Shown here in pieces: positions 24,353-34,106 of a DNA stretch of 64,000 bases. The translations under genes and the position numbers were made by a program. Below the pieces are notes generated by a model. The model was not told the DNA's origin, did not search any database, and saw only the letters and a list, made by a program, of their open reading frames with translations. The stretch is taken from positions 2,045,233 through 2,109,232 of the forward strand of contig NZ_CP017639.1 of NCBI RefSeq assembly GCF_001767255.1. The letters are read 5' to 3'. The DNA comes from Corynebacterium sp. NML98-0116 (GTDB lineage Bacteria; Actinomycetota; Actinomycetes; Mycobacteriales; Mycobacteriaceae). Each line of letters starts with the position of its first letter. The first letter of the stretch is position 1.

Positions 24353-25099
24353 TTACTTCTGGCCCTGGTTAGCAACCGCAGCAGCACCTGCCGCAGCCGC
24401 CTCCGGATCAAGGTACGTCCCGCCTGGGTTGAGCACCTTGCCCTTGCTGTCAATCTCGTAGACCAGCGGCATGCCGGTCGGGATGTTCAGGGCAGCGATG
24501 TCATCGTCGGAGATGTTGTCCAGGTACTTCACCAGCGCGCGCAGCGAGTTACCGTGCGCAGCCAGCATGACCGTCTTGCCGTCGAGAACCTCAGGCAGGA
24601 TGACGTCGATGTAGTACGGCAGGAAGCGCTCCACAACGTCCTTCAGGCACTCCGTGCGTGGCACCTCTGGGAGGAACGCGTAACGCACGTCGTCGGTCTG
24701 GGAGTACTCGTTGTCGGCGTCGATTTCTGGTGGCGGAGTGTCGTAGGAACGGCGCCAGCTCATGAACTGGTCCTCGCCGTACTTTTCACGGATCTCTGCC
24801 TTGTTCAGGCCCTGCAGTTTGCCGTAGTGACGCTCGTTGAGGCGCCAGTTACGCACAACTGGGATCCAGTGACGGTCCGCAGCGTTCAGCGCGATGTTCG
24901 CGGTGCGGATCGCACGACGCAGCAGCGACGTGAACACGATGTCCGGCAGCACGCCCTTTTCTGCCATCAACTTACCGGCGTTGACGGCTTCCTGCTCACC
25001 CTGCTCAGTCAGATTGACATCGACCCAGCCGGTGAACTGGTTGGACTTGTTCCATTCACTTTGTCCGTGACGGACAAGAATCAACTTTCCATTCGTCAT
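24353..25099 (-). CDS. gpmA: 2,3-bisphosphoglycerate-dependent phosphoglycerate mutase
   Basis: 248 residues. It interconverts 3- and 2-phosphoglycerate in glycolysis. The phospho-histidine motif [10 protein letters not shown] is at residues about 7-16, E-R-H-Y-G-K-L-Q-G about 88-96, and the second histidine in A-A-H-G-N-S-L-R-A about 183-191. The ATG at 25099 (M-T-N-G-K) is preferred to one four codons upstream. It leads into senX3. Confidence 0.95.
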   Translation of the reverse strand: MTNGKLILVRHGQSEWNKSNQFTGWVDVNLTEQGEQEAVNAGKLMAEKGVLPDIVFTSLLRRAIRTANIALNAADRHWIPVVRNWRLNERHYGKLQGLNKAEIREKYGEDQFMSWRRSYDTPPPEIDADNEYSQTDDVRYAFLPEVPRTECLKDVVERFLPYYIDVILPEVLDGKTVMLAAHGNSLRALVKYLDNISDDDIAALNIPTGMPLVYEIDSKGKVLNPGGTYLDPEAAAAGAAAVANQGQK

Positions 25100-25149
25100 G
25101 GCACCAATCATGCCACGAATCGTATGATTTTTCTTTAAGGTTGGGTCTC

Positions 25150-26277
25150 ATGATCCACACCAACGCCGTCGCCGCCGCGCTCACTGCCGCACTTCTCGCA
25201 CCTGGAGCGCCATTTCGCGTCCTCCCGGAGCAGCCGCCGACCACAATGCGAGTGGGCTATCACACAATTTCCATCCCCGAACACGCCAGCGCCGCGTCCT
25301 GCTCCCAAGGCTTCAGCGGCACCATCAACGGCCAGCTCGTCATGCTCACCGCCGGCCACTGCTTCGACCTCTCCGAGGGTGTCGACAACGAGCCCACCGA
25401 CGTCATGCGCACCCACCGCGTCGAAGTGCCTATCGACGCCAGCTACCGCCCCATCGGCACCCCAACCAACCTCAAACCCTCCACCGACTACGCCGACGTC
25501 TACCTCCCCTCACAGTTCTTCTGGGACACCGTCAACACCCCGGATTGGGGCGTCGTCACCGCCGCCCCCGACACCCCAGCCACCCGCATGTCCTTTTCCC
25601 GCGACGCCAACGGCCACGCCCACGGCGCACCCCGCGAACTGCGCTACATCCAGGACACCCGCAACCTGCCCTACAACTATTTCGACACCTCCAACTTCGG
25701 CCAGCCCATCTGCAAAGACGGCGCCACCACCGGCCGCACCTGCGGCCACCAACTCGCGCGTTCCCGCAACAGCATCTACTCCTGGGGCCTGCGCTACGAA
25801 CACGGCGACTCCGGCGGCATCAACTACGACCCCCGCGACGGCGCCGTCCTCGGCGTCAGCTCCATGGGCATAGGACCCCTCGGCAAAGCCCAGCGTGCCG
25901 ACCGCATCATCGAAGACGCCTTCAACGTCCCCGACGGCAAAGTCAACGAAGCCTTCGCACTCCCCGATTCCACCGCGCCCCACGGCAACTTCACCCCACT
26001 CAACCAGGAGCAGGGCGCTCTCATGCACCAGATCATGCAGGACAACCCCGAACTGAAACCGCGTAAGACCGGCAAGCAGGGCTTCGACGAGGCCATTACC
26101 GCCGCCCAACGTGACGCCGAAGTTGCCGCCCAGCGCGCCGGCCAGGTCCGCACCGTTGAGCAGGCGCAACGCCTCGCCGCCGACGTCTCCGGTGCCATCG
26201 ACCACCACGCGCAGCAGCTCGGCAAATGGGGCGCCATCACAGCGGTGGAGACGCTTGGGACGGCTTCACTCAATTGA
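25150..26277 (+). CDS. Secreted trypsin-like (S1 family) serine protease with helical C-terminal extension
   Basis: 375 residues with a short hydrophobic signal sequence (about 5-20). Chymotrypsin-fold catalytic residues: His in L-T-A-G-H-C (about 60), Asp probably in P-D-W-G-V (about 130), Ser in H-G-D-S-G-G (about 220). A Cys pair (S-C-S-Q near 47 and G-H-C) fits the usual disulfide. Residues about 285-370 are a helical, Gln/Ala-rich tail of unknown role. AAGG sits about 10 bases upstream of ATG 25150. It lies between gpmA and mshA, genes that are adjacent in C. glutamicum (from memory), as part of an accessory insertion with a second protease. Confidence 0.85.
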   Translation: MIHTNAVAAALTAALLAPGAPFRVLPEQPPTTMRVGYHTISIPEHASAASCSQGFSGTINGQLVMLTAGHCFDLSEGVDNEPTDVMRTHRVEVPIDASYRPIGTPTNLKPSTDYADVYLPSQFFWDTVNTPDWGVVTAAPDTPATRMSFSRDANGHAHGAPRELRYIQDTRNLPYNYFDTSNFGQPICKDGATTGRTCGHQLARSRNSIYSWGLRYEHGDSGGINYDPRDGAVLGVSSMGIGPLGKAQRADRIIEDAFNVPDGKVNEAFALPDSTAPHGNFTPLNQEQGALMHQIMQDNPELKPRKTGKQGFDEAITAAQRDAEVAAQRAGQVRTVEQAQRLAADVSGAIDHHAQQLGKWGAITAVETLGTASLN

Positions 26278-26337
26278 TGGACAAACCCTAGCCATCCCTT
26301 GGCAAACCCCGTCCGACAACCTTTTGGTTTTACAGCC

Positions 26338-26820
26338 TCACAGCCAGGGGACCGGCACACCCCAAGCCGCCAGCTGAGGGCCAGCCGCGTACACAGCACC
26401 ACCAAGCGCGGCCAAGACCGCGACAGCTATCCGCAAGGCCAAAATCGGCGACCCTTTGGCAAACGTGGAGGCATACTTCGCTAGGGCCACGTCTGCCGAC
26501 GTATATGCCTGAGATGGACAAATTGGCTCACCAATTGCAGGCTGGACCGGAGACTTCCGCAGCTCACGACACTTCGCTGCTTTTTCTTCTGATGTCACTC
26601 CCCAGACAATCGCCTCATACATCTCTCCAGAGAGCTCGCGATGTTTGAATACATACCCCATCGTATCGGCGAAATCGAACACGTTGTCTGTTTTGCTTGA
26701 CTCCGCTACGTTGCTTGCTGCTTGGGGCTCCGTGACTTCGACAGAAGCGCTATGGGTAGCCCCAGATGCCGCCACAGCCACTGTGACCAATCCGGGTACA
26801 AGAAATCTAAATTTCATCAT
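26338..26820 (-). CDS. Small secreted or membrane-anchored protein coupled to a protease, function unknown
   Basis: 160 residues: signal peptide (M-K-F-R-F-L-V-P-G to about A-S-G-A), a 100-residue extracytoplasmic part with two cysteines (K-C-R-E-L and I-C-P-S-Q), and a C-terminal hydrophobic helix (about 130-152) ending V-P-V-P-W-L. Two adjacent ATG codons (26820, 26817) follow the protease stop by 2-5 bases, with GGAAAG just upstream, so it is translationally coupled to the protease gene. It might be a substrate, inhibitor or anchor of that protease. Base composition is AT-richer than the window average. Confidence 0.65.
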   Translation of the reverse strand: MMKFRFLVPGLVTVAVAASGATHSASVEVTEPQAASNVAESSKTDNVFDFADTMGYVFKHRELSGEMYEAIVWGVTSEEKAAKCRELRKSPVQPAIGEPICPSQAYTSADVALAKYASTFAKGSPILALRIAVAVLAALGGAVYAAGPQLAAWGVPVPWL

Positions 26821-26822
26821 AT

Positions 26823-27788
26823 TCACTTTCCGCACGACGAACCCCCGCAAGAACTACCAGGAAGCTTCGAGTGCTCATGGACGCCAAGGGATTTGCGGTT
26901 AAATTTAGCTGTAACCCCGCCCCGCCAAGCTCGGTGCTTCTGAGCTTGAGTCAAGCTTTGGTTTTGTACCGTTTTTTGTATCCACCCCAATTCAGAGTCG
27001 ATTTTTGCAGCGGATCCAGACCCAATGCACTGCTTCCGCCCAGAGCTATCATTCTGGATTTCAGTAGTCGAAGCAACCCCAACTATCTCATTCCCGGCAA
27101 AAACCGCTGCACCAGAGTCGCCGTGACACAAATTGGCGTCGCCGGTTGGGTCCAAACGCACTTGGTCAGAGTAAACGTCGCCCTTTGTGGTATGAACCAG
27201 GTAATCAACTACTCCCACACGAAAGTCTGCTGCCGACGAAAAATTATTGGGCTGCCCAACCTGCCCCGAATAGCCAATTACTCGAACACCGTCACCCACT
27301 CGTGGCGACCTCGCACTCAACTCAAATTTTCTAGCATTAATTCCAGTTCCCACACGTATGAGCGCAAGATCGTGCTCTGGGTTGGGAGCCATTTGAATTA
27401 ACTCAATCCCGGCAAATTCACCATCAGACTGCTGGATAAATCCAATTGAATTCAAGTCATCCTCAACACAGTGCCGAGCCGTCAGCCAGTAATAATCTCC
27501 AACATAGTTGGCCGTACATGTTCGCTTCGAAACTAATCCGTCAGAGAAATATAAGGCACCGATCCTATTGTCATATGTAGGAGTTTTATTGGTAGTGAAC
27601 CAGTCCAACCCCTCATCGTACGGTTCATTTCCATCAGACTCATCCTCCCAATGTTGTTCCTCACCACCTTCATATAACTCATTGGCCTGCTCTCCAGCCT
27701 CTTGAGCCTGCACAACACTCACCGGCGCCCCTACGACGCCAAAAGCGAAGGCAAGCAGAAGACCCTCAATCAAAACTCGATACCGCAC
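26823..27788 (-). CDS. Secreted trypsin-like (S1 family) serine protease
   Basis: 321 residues. Signal peptide ends near V-Q-A-Q-E (about 29), then an acidic propeptide-like segment (about 30-62). Catalytic residues: His in L-T-A-R-H-C (about 108), Asp in H-D-L-A-L-I-R-V (about 140), Ser in H-G-D-S-G-A-A (about 225). The tail ends with a Cys/Gly/Ser cluster (S-S-C-G-G-S-S-C-G-K). The gene is clearly AT-richer than its neighbours and uses codons such as ATA and AGA-like A-rich choices more freely, suggesting recent acquisition. It is coupled to the small secreted protein downstream and has opposite orientation to the other protease. Confidence 0.85.
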   Translation of the reverse strand: MRYRVLIEGLLLAFAFGVVGAPVSVVQAQEAGEQANELYEGGEEQHWEDESDGNEPYDEGLDWFTTNKTPTYDNRIGALYFSDGLVSKRTCTANYVGDYYWLTARHCVEDDLNSIGFIQQSDGEFAGIELIQMAPNPEHDLALIRVGTGINARKFELSARSPRVGDGVRVIGYSGQVGQPNNFSSAADFRVGVVDYLVHTTKGDVYSDQVRLDPTGDANLCHGDSGAAVFAGNEIVGVASTTEIQNDSSGRKQCIGSGSAAKIDSELGWIQKTVQNQSLTQAQKHRAWRGGVTAKFNRKSLGVHEHSKLPGSSCGGSSCGK

Positions 27789-27921
27789 AGCAACTCCTTA
27801 ACGAAAGATTAACGGTCCGATCCTTTTCGGCTTTACAGTAGCACAGCGCCACTAGGATTTACGCCTTATTGGCCCTACATACTCCGAATACATTTCACCC
27901 GACCCCGCGGCAATTTTGAAT

Positions 27922-27961
27922 GACCACCAGCATCACACGCTTCCAATACCTCGACCGGAAC
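27922..27961. repeat. Family B repeat, partial copy (one terminal arm)
   Basis: One arm only: GACCACCAGCATCACACGC followed after a few bases by ATACCTCGACCGGAAC. It matches the right-hand arms of the fuller copies at 43.5 and 58.0 kb. It lies at the edge of the protease island, 42 bases from family-A copy 3. Confidence 0.65.
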
Positions 27962-28002
27962 GGTTCTAACGCGTCTTGGCCGCCAGCGCGAACCGGGCTG
28001 GG

Positions 28003-28275
28003 CACCAAATTCCCGCCCGAGCCGGAGCCGGAGCGGATAGAGGAGCGACCTGGGAGAAACGCAACGGCGCCCTCCTAAAAGCAGAAATTTGGCGCATAAA
28101 TTTGGGAGCCAGTGACAAAGGACGCACCCCAAAACCTCTAGCACTTTTACCACCAGCGGGCATGAATGGCTAGTCCAAATTTGGTTGCACCTTTTGTCAC
28201 TCAGGCCTGCTGGGATGACACCAAATCCCCTCCCGCGAGCCTCCGGCCTGGGAAAATATAAAAGGTGTTCCCCAA
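28003..28275. repeat. Intergenic modular inverted-repeat element, family A copy 3
   Basis: Module II with CACCAAATTCC (28003) and a decayed partner (GAAATTTGGCGC, 28084 region); module I with AGTGACAAAGGACGCACCCC (28111-28130) and TTGCACCTTTTGTCACT (28185-28201) around a loop with TCTAGCACTTTTACCACC; second module II starting CACCAAATCCCC (28219) with a decayed right arm near 28270. Order II-I-II as in copies 2 and 4. It occupies the 495-base gap between the protease and mshA together with the family-B arm; no gene is seen there. Confidence 0.8.
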
Positions 28276-28283
28276 ACATGCAG

Positions 28284-29549
28284 TTAGCTCCCGATGGCCT
28301 TCCGGTCGCAGAGGCCGCGGTCGAAGTGGTCGAGAGTGTCCTGGTAGATACCGGTGAGGTCGTGGGCGCTTTCGCGCCAGCTGAACTTGCTGGCTTGGGC
28401 GACGGCGGCTTGGCCCATGGCGATGCGGGTGTCGTCGTCGCGGAGGAGGGTGCCGATGGCGTTGGCCCAGTCGACGGGGTCGTGGCTGGGGACGAGAGTG
28501 CCGGTTTCGCCGTCGGCGACGACGATCGGTAGGCCGCCGACGGCGGCGGCGACAACGGGCGTGCCGGTGGCCTGGGCTTCAACGGCGACGAGGCCAAAGG
28601 ACTCGTTGTAGCTGGGGACGGCGACGATGTCGGCGGCCTGGTAGACGTTCACGAGTTCCTGCGGCGGTCGCGGCCCGAGGAAGCGCACGATGTGGCCCAC
28701 GCCCTCCTCCTCGGCGAGTCGCTGATACGTATCGACGCTCACCCCGCCGCCGGAGGCGCCGCCGCAGATGAGGACGCGCAGGGGGTAGTCGACGCCGTCG
28801 CGAACGAGTTGGCCGATGGCCCGGATGAGCACCTGCGGACCTTTGAATTCTTGGAGGCGGCCGACGAAGGCGACCACTTTGGCGTGGACGGGGATGCCGA
28901 GGTGGCGGCGTGACATTTCGGTGTTGCGGTTGGTGCCGGGGGTGTAGAGCTCGGTGTCGGCGCCGGGGGTGACCACGGCAATTTTGGCGGGGTCGACGTC
29001 GTAGTGGCGGGACAGTTCGGTGATTTCGTCTTCGGTGTTGACCACGAGACGGTCGGCGTTGTCCACGAGTTGTTGTTCGCAGATGCGGCGGGCTTCGCTT
29101 TCGGAGCTTTCGGCGCCAGACGCGTAGGCGTTTTTGACGGCGGCCCAGGTGTGGCCGGTGTAGATGAGGGGGACGTCGCTCAGTTCGGCAAGCAGCCAGC
29201 CGACCTGGCCGGAGAGCCAGTAGTGGGCGTGGATGATGTCGTAGTGGGCGTCGTAAATTCGGCAGAACTGTACGATGCCGCCGGCGAACGTGGCGAGCTG
29301 CGTGGGCAGTTCCTCTTTGGGCAGGCCTTCGTAGGGGCCGGCGACGATGTGGATGACCCGGAAGCCGGGCTCGACCTCGGCGATTTGTGGCTGGCTGGGG
29401 CGCGTGGCGCGGGTGAACACGTCGACTTCGATGCCCTGGCGCGCGAGCTGCTGGGCGATATTGAGGATGTACACGTTCATCCCCCCGGCATCCCCGATGC
29501 CGGGCTGCTCGAGGGGCGAGGTGTGCATTGAAATCATGGCGACGCGCAT
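28284..29549 (-). CDS. mshA: D-inositol-3-phosphate glycosyltransferase (mycothiol synthesis)
   Basis: 421 residues, GT4 family with a GT-B fold. It joins UDP-GlcNAc and inositol-3-phosphate in the first step of mycothiol synthesis. The N-terminal acceptor-site motif [24 protein letters not shown] at the start of the donor domain, and the E-x7-E element in [13 protein letters not shown] are clear. Length fits. It is separated from gpmA by the protease island and repeats, and is 13 bases after the MinD-like gene. Confidence 0.93.
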   Translation of the reverse strand: MRVAMISMHTSPLEQPGIGDAGGMNVYILNIAQQLARQGIEVDVFTRATRPSQPQIAEVEPGFRVIHIVAGPYEGLPKEELPTQLATFAGGIVQFCRIYDAHYDIIHAHYWLSGQVGWLLAELSDVPLIYTGHTWAAVKNAYASGAESSESEARRICEQQLVDNADRLVVNTEDEITELSRHYDVDPAKIAVVTPGADTELYTPGTNRNTEMSRRHLGIPVHAKVVAFVGRLQEFKGPQVLIRAIGQLVRDGVDYPLRVLICGGASGGGVSVDTYQRLAEEEGVGHIVRFLGPRPPQELVNVYQAADIVAVPSYNESFGLVAVEAQATGTPVVAAAVGGLPIVVADGETGTLVPSHDPVDWANAIGTLLRDDDTRIAMGQAAVAQASKFSWRESAHDLTGIYQDTLDHFDRGLCDRKAIGS

Positions 29550-29562
29550 GCCCGCCAGCGTA

Positions 29563-30531
29563 TTACATCACCGCGTGGCGGTGCCACGACCCAAAGTCCG
29601 CTGCGACGGTCGCGGCGAGCTGCTGGTAGGCGCGCAGGGTGTCGGGTGCGAGGCGGTCCATATCGACGACGGCACCTTCGGCGAGGTGGCGGTCGTATGG
29701 GATGGCGTGGACGGCGCGGGTACGGGCGGCGAAGTGCTCGGTAAGGCGCTCCATGTCGATGGTGGGTTTGCCCGGCGCGCCCGCGCTAATGACGACGACC
29801 GCATTGGAGGCGAGCTGGTCGTAGCCGTGGAGGCTGAGCCAGTCGAGGGTAGCTGCGGCGGACTGGGCGCCGTCGAGGGCTGGCGAGGTGACCAGGACGA
29901 GCGCGTTGGCCAGGTCGAGGACGCCGGCCATGGCGGAGTGCATGAGGCCGGTGCCGCAGTCGGTGAGGATGACGTTGTAGTGGTGTTGCAGGATGTCGAT
30001 GGCCTTGCGGTAATCAAGTTCGGAGAAGGCTTCGCTAACGGCCGGGTCGCGTTCGGAGCCGATGACTTCGAGGCGTGAGCTGGCCTGGTTGGTAAATGCC
30101 CGGACCTGCGGGTACCGCGAGGTGTCCTGCGCGAGCAGGAGGTCACGGATGGTGGCGGGTGAGTTGGCGGTGGCGCGTTGCGCGAGCGTGCCGAGGTCCG
30201 GGTTGGCGTCGATGGCGATGACGCGGTCGCCACGGGTTTCGGCGAAGACGCCGCCGAGAGCAATGGTTGTTGTTGTCTTGCCGACGCCCCCTTTCAGCGA
30301 CATGACGGCAATCCGGTAGTCGCCGCGCAGGGGTGCACGGATGGCGTCGATGAGTTCGTCGCGTTCGGCTTGGGCGCGGGAGCGCCCCGGGTTGATGCGG
30401 CCGCGGCTGGCGCTGTGGACAAGTTTGCGCCAGCCCTGTTTCGGCGGTGCTTTCACGGGATCGACCAGGTTGCTTTGGTCGAGGCCGGTTGGCGGTGTGA
30501 GGTCAGTGGTGGCGTCGAAAAATGTGGTCAA
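29563..30531 (-). CDS. MinD/ParA-like P-loop ATPase
   Basis: 322 residues. A basic, Pro-rich N-terminal region (about 1-70) precedes a deviant Walker A motif [10 protein letters not shown] (about 80-89), [11 protein letters not shown] (Walker A' region) and T-D-C-G-T-G-L (switch II). This is the type of MinD-like ATPase found near ESX secretion and cell-envelope genes in actinobacteria. No ParB or parS-like site is visible, so a role in plasmid partition is unlikely. It starts with TTG at 30531, with GGGGGA about 6 bases upstream, and is followed closely by mshA. It is divergent from the fadD pair. Confidence 0.8.
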   Translation of the reverse strand: MTTFFDATTDLTPPTGLDQSNLVDPVKAPPKQGWRKLVHSASRGRINPGRSRAQAERDELIDAIRAPLRGDYRIAVMSLKGGVGKTTTTIALGGVFAETRGDRVIAIDANPDLGTLAQRATANSPATIRDLLLAQDTSRYPQVRAFTNQASSRLEVIGSERDPAVSEAFSELDYRKAIDILQHHYNVILTDCGTGLMHSAMAGVLDLANALVLVTSPALDGAQSAAATLDWLSLHGYDQLASNAVVVISAGAPGKPTIDMERLTEHFAARTRAVHAIPYDRHLAEGAVVDMDRLAPDTLRAYQQLAATVAADFGSWHRHAVM

Positions 30532-30593
30532 TGGAATCCCCCCTTGTGTTTCCCCAATGGCTCACGAGCGTACCTGATGTGGAAAACTAGCAA

Positions 30594-30613
30594 AACCTAC
30601 CAACCCGTAGGTT
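30594..30613 (+). promoter_or_regulatory. Operator-like palindrome overlapping the fadD promoter
   Basis: AACCTAC-CAACCC-GTAGGTT, 7-base perfect arms, runs straight into TATACT, a good -10 hexamer (30613-30618). Placement over the promoter suggests repression of the acyl-CoA ligase gene by a dimeric regulator, perhaps a TetR-type fatty-acid sensor; the regulator is not identified. Confidence 0.5.
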
Positions 30614-30658
30614 ATACTTTCCCTCACCTACTTTCGACTAGCTAACAAAGGAGTGTTC

Positions 30659-32356
30659 ATGGGCGCCTACGAAACCAAAGCCTGGCTCGCACACTACCCC
30701 GAATGGACCGACCCGAACCCGATCGTCGGCAGCGACACCCTCGTCAGCCTGTTCAATACCGCCGCAACCACCCACCCGGGCCGCACCGCCACCTGGTTCA
30801 TGGGCAAAACACTCACCTACCAAGCCCTCAACGAGCAGGTCAACCGCCTCGCTGCCGCCCTGCAGCGACTCGGCGTGGCACCCGGCGACCGCGTTGTTAT
30901 CGCACTGCCGAACTGCCCGCAGCACGTCATCGCCATCACCGCGATCCTGCGCATCGGGGCCGTCGCCATCGAGCACAACCCGCTCTACACCGCCTACGAG
31001 CTGGAGAAACAGTTCCTGGACCACGGCGCGCGCGTGGCCATCGTGTTCGACCGGGAGGCCGAGACCTTCCACACGCTGCAGGAAACGACGGCGCTCGAGA
31101 CCGTCATCGCCGTCAACCTTATCGACGCCATGCCCCGCCACCTGCAGCTCGCCCTGCAGGTGCCGCTCGGGTCGGTGCGCAGCCAGCGCGAGGAACTGCA
31201 CAAGCCCGCACCGAAGGCGATCGCGTGGGAATCCCTCGTGGCGAAGCCCGCCACACCGACGAACCTGCCGACCATCGCGCAATCCGACACCGCGTTCATC
31301 CTGTACACCTCCGGCACCACCGGCACCCCCAAGGGCGTGCCGCTGACACACGCCAACGTGCTCTCCGTCCTGGTCGCCGGCGCACAGTGGGTCAAGGACT
31401 GGGGCGCCGTCAACGAGAAGGTGCTCGCCATCCTGCCAATGTTCCACATCTACGGCCTGGCCCTGAACTACGGGTTCCCCCTGACCGTCGCCGGCCAGAT
31501 GGTGCTCGTCCCGGCACCGAAGCCGAAGCTCTACCAGCAGGCCATCTTGAAGACTCGCCCCACCCTCCTGCCTGGCGTGCCACTGCTGTACGAGCGGATT
31601 GCGCAGTGGGCCGTCGAAAAGCATGTGGACCTCTCCTCCTTCCACAGCGCGATCTCCGGCGCCGCAACGCTGCCGCAAAGCACCATTGAGCTGTGGGAAC
31701 GCGTGACCGGCGGGCAGCTCATCGAAGGCTACGGGCTCACCGAAACCTCCCCGATCCTGTGCGGCAACCCCCTCGACGGCAACCGGCGCCCCGGCTACAT
31801 CGGTGTACCATTCCCGAACACCGAGATCCGCATCGCGAACCCGGACAACCCCAGCGAGACCATGCCCGACGGCGAACCCGGCGAGCTGCTCGCGCGCGGC
31901 CCGCAGGTGTTCTCCGGCTACCTCAACAACCCAGAGGCCACCCAGAAGTCCTTCCACGACGGCTGGTTCCGAACCGGCGACATGGCCGTCATGGAGCCCG
32001 ACGGCTTCATCCGCCTGGTGGCGCGCATCAAGGAAATCATCATCACCGGCGGATTCAACGTCTACCCGGACGAGGTCGAGGAGGCGGTGCGCACGCACCC
32101 AGACGTCGAGGACGTCGCCGTCGTCGGCCGCCCGCGCGAGGACGGCTCCGAGGACGTCGTTGCGTGCGTCACACTTCGCGACGGCGCCCCGCTCGACCCG
32201 GAAGGGTTGAAGGAGCACGCTCGCCAGCGCCTGACCCGCTACAAAGTGCCGCGCACCTTCTACCATTTCGAGGACTTGAACCGGGACCAGACCGGCAAGA
32301 TCCGACGCCGCGCGGTCCAGCAGGAACTGGTGGCCATGCTGCAGTCCACACAATAG
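30659..32356 (+). CDS. fadD: Long-chain fatty acid-CoA ligase (FadD), copy 1
   Basis: 565 residues, AMP-forming acyl-CoA synthetase. ATP/AMP loop Y-T-S-G-T-T-G-T-P-K-G at about 218-228, Y-G-L-T-E-T-S-P at about 360, G-D-M-A and the hinge/Lys region I-K-E-I-I-I-T-G-G-F-N-V-Y-P then G-K-I-R-R-R at the end. It activates fatty acids to acyl-CoA for degradation or lipid synthesis. AAAGGAG lies 5 bases before ATG 30659; the GTG at 30653 overlaps that site. The next gene is a close paralogue on the same strand 24 bases later. A palindrome overlaps its promoter. The 10-mer CTTATCGACG is at 31118. Confidence 0.93.
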   Translation: MGAYETKAWLAHYPEWTDPNPIVGSDTLVSLFNTAATTHPGRTATWFMGKTLTYQALNEQVNRLAAALQRLGVAPGDRVVIALPNCPQHVIAITAILRIGAVAIEHNPLYTAYELEKQFLDHGARVAIVFDREAETFHTLQETTALETVIAVNLIDAMPRHLQLALQVPLGSVRSQREELHKPAPKAIAWESLVAKPATPTNLPTIAQSDTAFILYTSGTTGTPKGVPLTHANVLSVLVAGAQWVKDWGAVNEKVLAILPMFHIYGLALNYGFPLTVAGQMVLVPAPKPKLYQQAILKTRPTLLPGVPLLYERIAQWAVEKHVDLSSFHSAISGAATLPQSTIELWERVTGGQLIEGYGLTETSPILCGNPLDGNRRPGYIGVPFPNTEIRIANPDNPSETMPDGEPGELLARGPQVFSGYLNNPEATQKSFHDGWFRTGDMAVMEPDGFIRLVARIKEIIITGGFNVYPDEVEEAVRTHPDVEDVAVVGRPREDGSEDVVACVTLRDGAPLDPEGLKEHARQRLTRYKVPRTFYHFEDLNRDQTGKIRRRAVQQELVAMLQSTQ

Positions 32357-32380
32357 GTTACGGTAGCGTAGGGTAGGGCC

Positions 32381-34102
32381 ATGACCTTGGACGCAAACAC
32401 CACAAAGCCATGGCTGCAGTACTACCCGGAGTGGACCGCGCACTCGCTCGAGTACGGGTTCACCACGCTGCCAGGCATCTACGACGACAACCTGGAACGC
32501 AACGCCGACAAGCCAGCGACCAGGTTCTTCGGCCGCTCCATGACCTATGCCGAGCTGGACAAAGAAGTCCGCCGCGCTGCCGCGGGGCTCAAGGCCTTCG
32601 GCGTGCGCAAGGGTGACCGCGTGGCCATCCTGCTGCCGAACTGCCCGCAGCACGTCATCGCGTTCTTCGCGGTGCAGAAGCTTGGGGGCGTCGTCGTCGA
32701 GCACAACCCGCTCTACACCGCGAACGAGCTTCGCCCACAGTTCCAGAACCACGGTGCCCGCGTGGCCATCGCCTGGGACAAGGCGGCCGACACCCTCGAA
32801 ACGCTGCGCGCCACCACAGACCTGGAGACGGTCATCTCCGTCGACATGACCAAGGCGATGCCGAAGCTGCAGCAGCTCGCGCTGCGCATCCCGATTGCGA
32901 AGATCCGCAACGCCCGCGAGCAGCTCACCGTGCAAAGCTCCAACACCGTACTCAAGACGGTGCCGTGGGAGACGCTGCTCGGCTCCGCCATCGGCGGCGA
33001 GGGCGACGATCTGGCCACCGAGGCCGACATCGCCCCCGACGACCCAGCGCTCATCCTCTACACCTCCGGCACCACTGGAGAGCCCAAGGGCGCGGTGCTC
33101 ACGCACAAGAATCTGCACGCCAACGCGTGGCAGGGCGTCGCCTGGGTCAAGGACCTGCAGTCCACGCAGCAGCAGCGCATGCTGGCCACCCTCCCGTTCT
33201 TCCACGCCTACGGCCTGACCTTCTCGCTCACGCTCACGGTGCTCATCGGCTCCGAAGTGGACCTGCTCCCGGCGCCAAAGATGGACCTTGTCATGAGCTC
33301 CATCAAGAAGTTCAAGCCCACCTTCATCCCCGGCGTGCCCACCGTGTTCGAGCGAATTATCGACGCCGCCAACAACGAAGGCCTCAACATCGAGGGCGTC
33401 AACACCGGCTTTTCCGGCGCGGCCTCCCTGCCTGTGGAAACCATCGAGGCGTGGGAACGCGTCACCGGCGGACACCTCGTCGAAGGCTACGGCCTGACCG
33501 AGACCTCCCCGATCCTGATCGGCAACCCAGGCACCGCGGACCGCCGCGCGGGCTACATCGGTATCCCCTTCCCAGACACCGAGATCCGCATCGTCAACCC
33601 CGACAACCTGGACGAGGACATGCCCTACGGCGAGCCCGGCGAGATCCTCGCCCGCGGCCCGCAGGTCTTCTCCGGCTACCTCAACAACAAGGAAGCCACC
33701 GAGCAGGCCTTCCACGACGGCTGGTTCTGCACCGGCGACCTCGGCGTCATGGAGGAGGACGGCTTCATCAAGCTCGTCTCCCGCCTCAAGGAGCTCATCA
33801 TCACCGGCGGCTTCAACGTCTACCCCGCCGAGGTGGAAACCGTCATGCGCACCCACCCCGATGTTGTCGACGTCGCCGTCGTCGGCCGCCCACGCGAGGA
33901 CGGCTCAGAGGACGTCGTCGCCTGCGTCACGCTTCGCGACGGCGCCCCACTCGACCCGGAGGGCCTGAAGGACTTCGCGCGCAAGAACCTCACCCGCTAC
34001 AAGGTGCCGCGTACCTTCTACCACTTCGAGGAACTGCCGAAGGACCAGCTGGGCAAGCTGTCGCGCCGCAAGGTGCAGGAGGAGCTACTGTCCCGCTTGT
34101 AG
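32381..34102 (+). CDS. fadD: Long-chain fatty acid-CoA ligase (FadD), copy 2
   Basis: 573 residues. Same architecture as its upstream neighbour: Y-T-S-G-T-T-G-E-P-K-G loop, Y-G-L-T-E-T-S-P, I-T-G-G-F-N-V-Y-P hinge, G-K-L-S-R-R near the end. Both proteins begin with a Y-P-E-W-T motif and share long identical runs in their last 100 residues, so the pair arose by tandem duplication, possibly with later gene conversion at the 3' ends. The two may differ in chain length or be expressed together as one unit (24-base gap). It ends convergently with murB, 4 bases apart. Confidence 0.92.
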   Translation: MTLDANTTKPWLQYYPEWTAHSLEYGFTTLPGIYDDNLERNADKPATRFFGRSMTYAELDKEVRRAAAGLKAFGVRKGDRVAILLPNCPQHVIAFFAVQKLGGVVVEHNPLYTANELRPQFQNHGARVAIAWDKAADTLETLRATTDLETVISVDMTKAMPKLQQLALRIPIAKIRNAREQLTVQSSNTVLKTVPWETLLGSAIGGEGDDLATEADIAPDDPALILYTSGTTGEPKGAVLTHKNLHANAWQGVAWVKDLQSTQQQRMLATLPFFHAYGLTFSLTLTVLIGSEVDLLPAPKMDLVMSSIKKFKPTFIPGVPTVFERIIDAANNEGLNIEGVNTGFSGAASLPVETIEAWERVTGGHLVEGYGLTETSPILIGNPGTADRRAGYIGIPFPDTEIRIVNPDNLDEDMPYGEPGEILARGPQVFSGYLNNKEATEQAFHDGWFCTGDLGVMEEDGFIKLVSRLKELIITGGFNVYPAEVETVMRTHPDVVDVAVVGRPREDGSEDVVACVTLRDGAPLDPEGLKDFARKNLTRYKVPRTFYHFEELPKDQLGKLSRRKVQEELLSRL

Positions 34103-34106
34103 GTGA

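Noticed and set aside
27875..28597. 240-codon minus-strand frame overlapping the repeats and mshA 3' end
   Set aside because: It is an alternative frame of mshA continuing through the family-A repeat; low-complexity Ser/Pro/Thr start and no family match.
29563..30531. ParA-type plasmid partition gene
   Set aside because: No ParB, no parS-like repeats, chromosomal neighbours and a long basic N-terminus as in envelope-associated MinD-like ATPases.
30638..33856. Very long open frame (1,072 codons) on the minus strand
   Set aside because: It is antisense to the two fadD genes and has the third-position pattern of a mirror frame in GC-rich DNA; its translation has no recognisable domain, whereas both plus-strand frames are clear acyl-CoA ligases.
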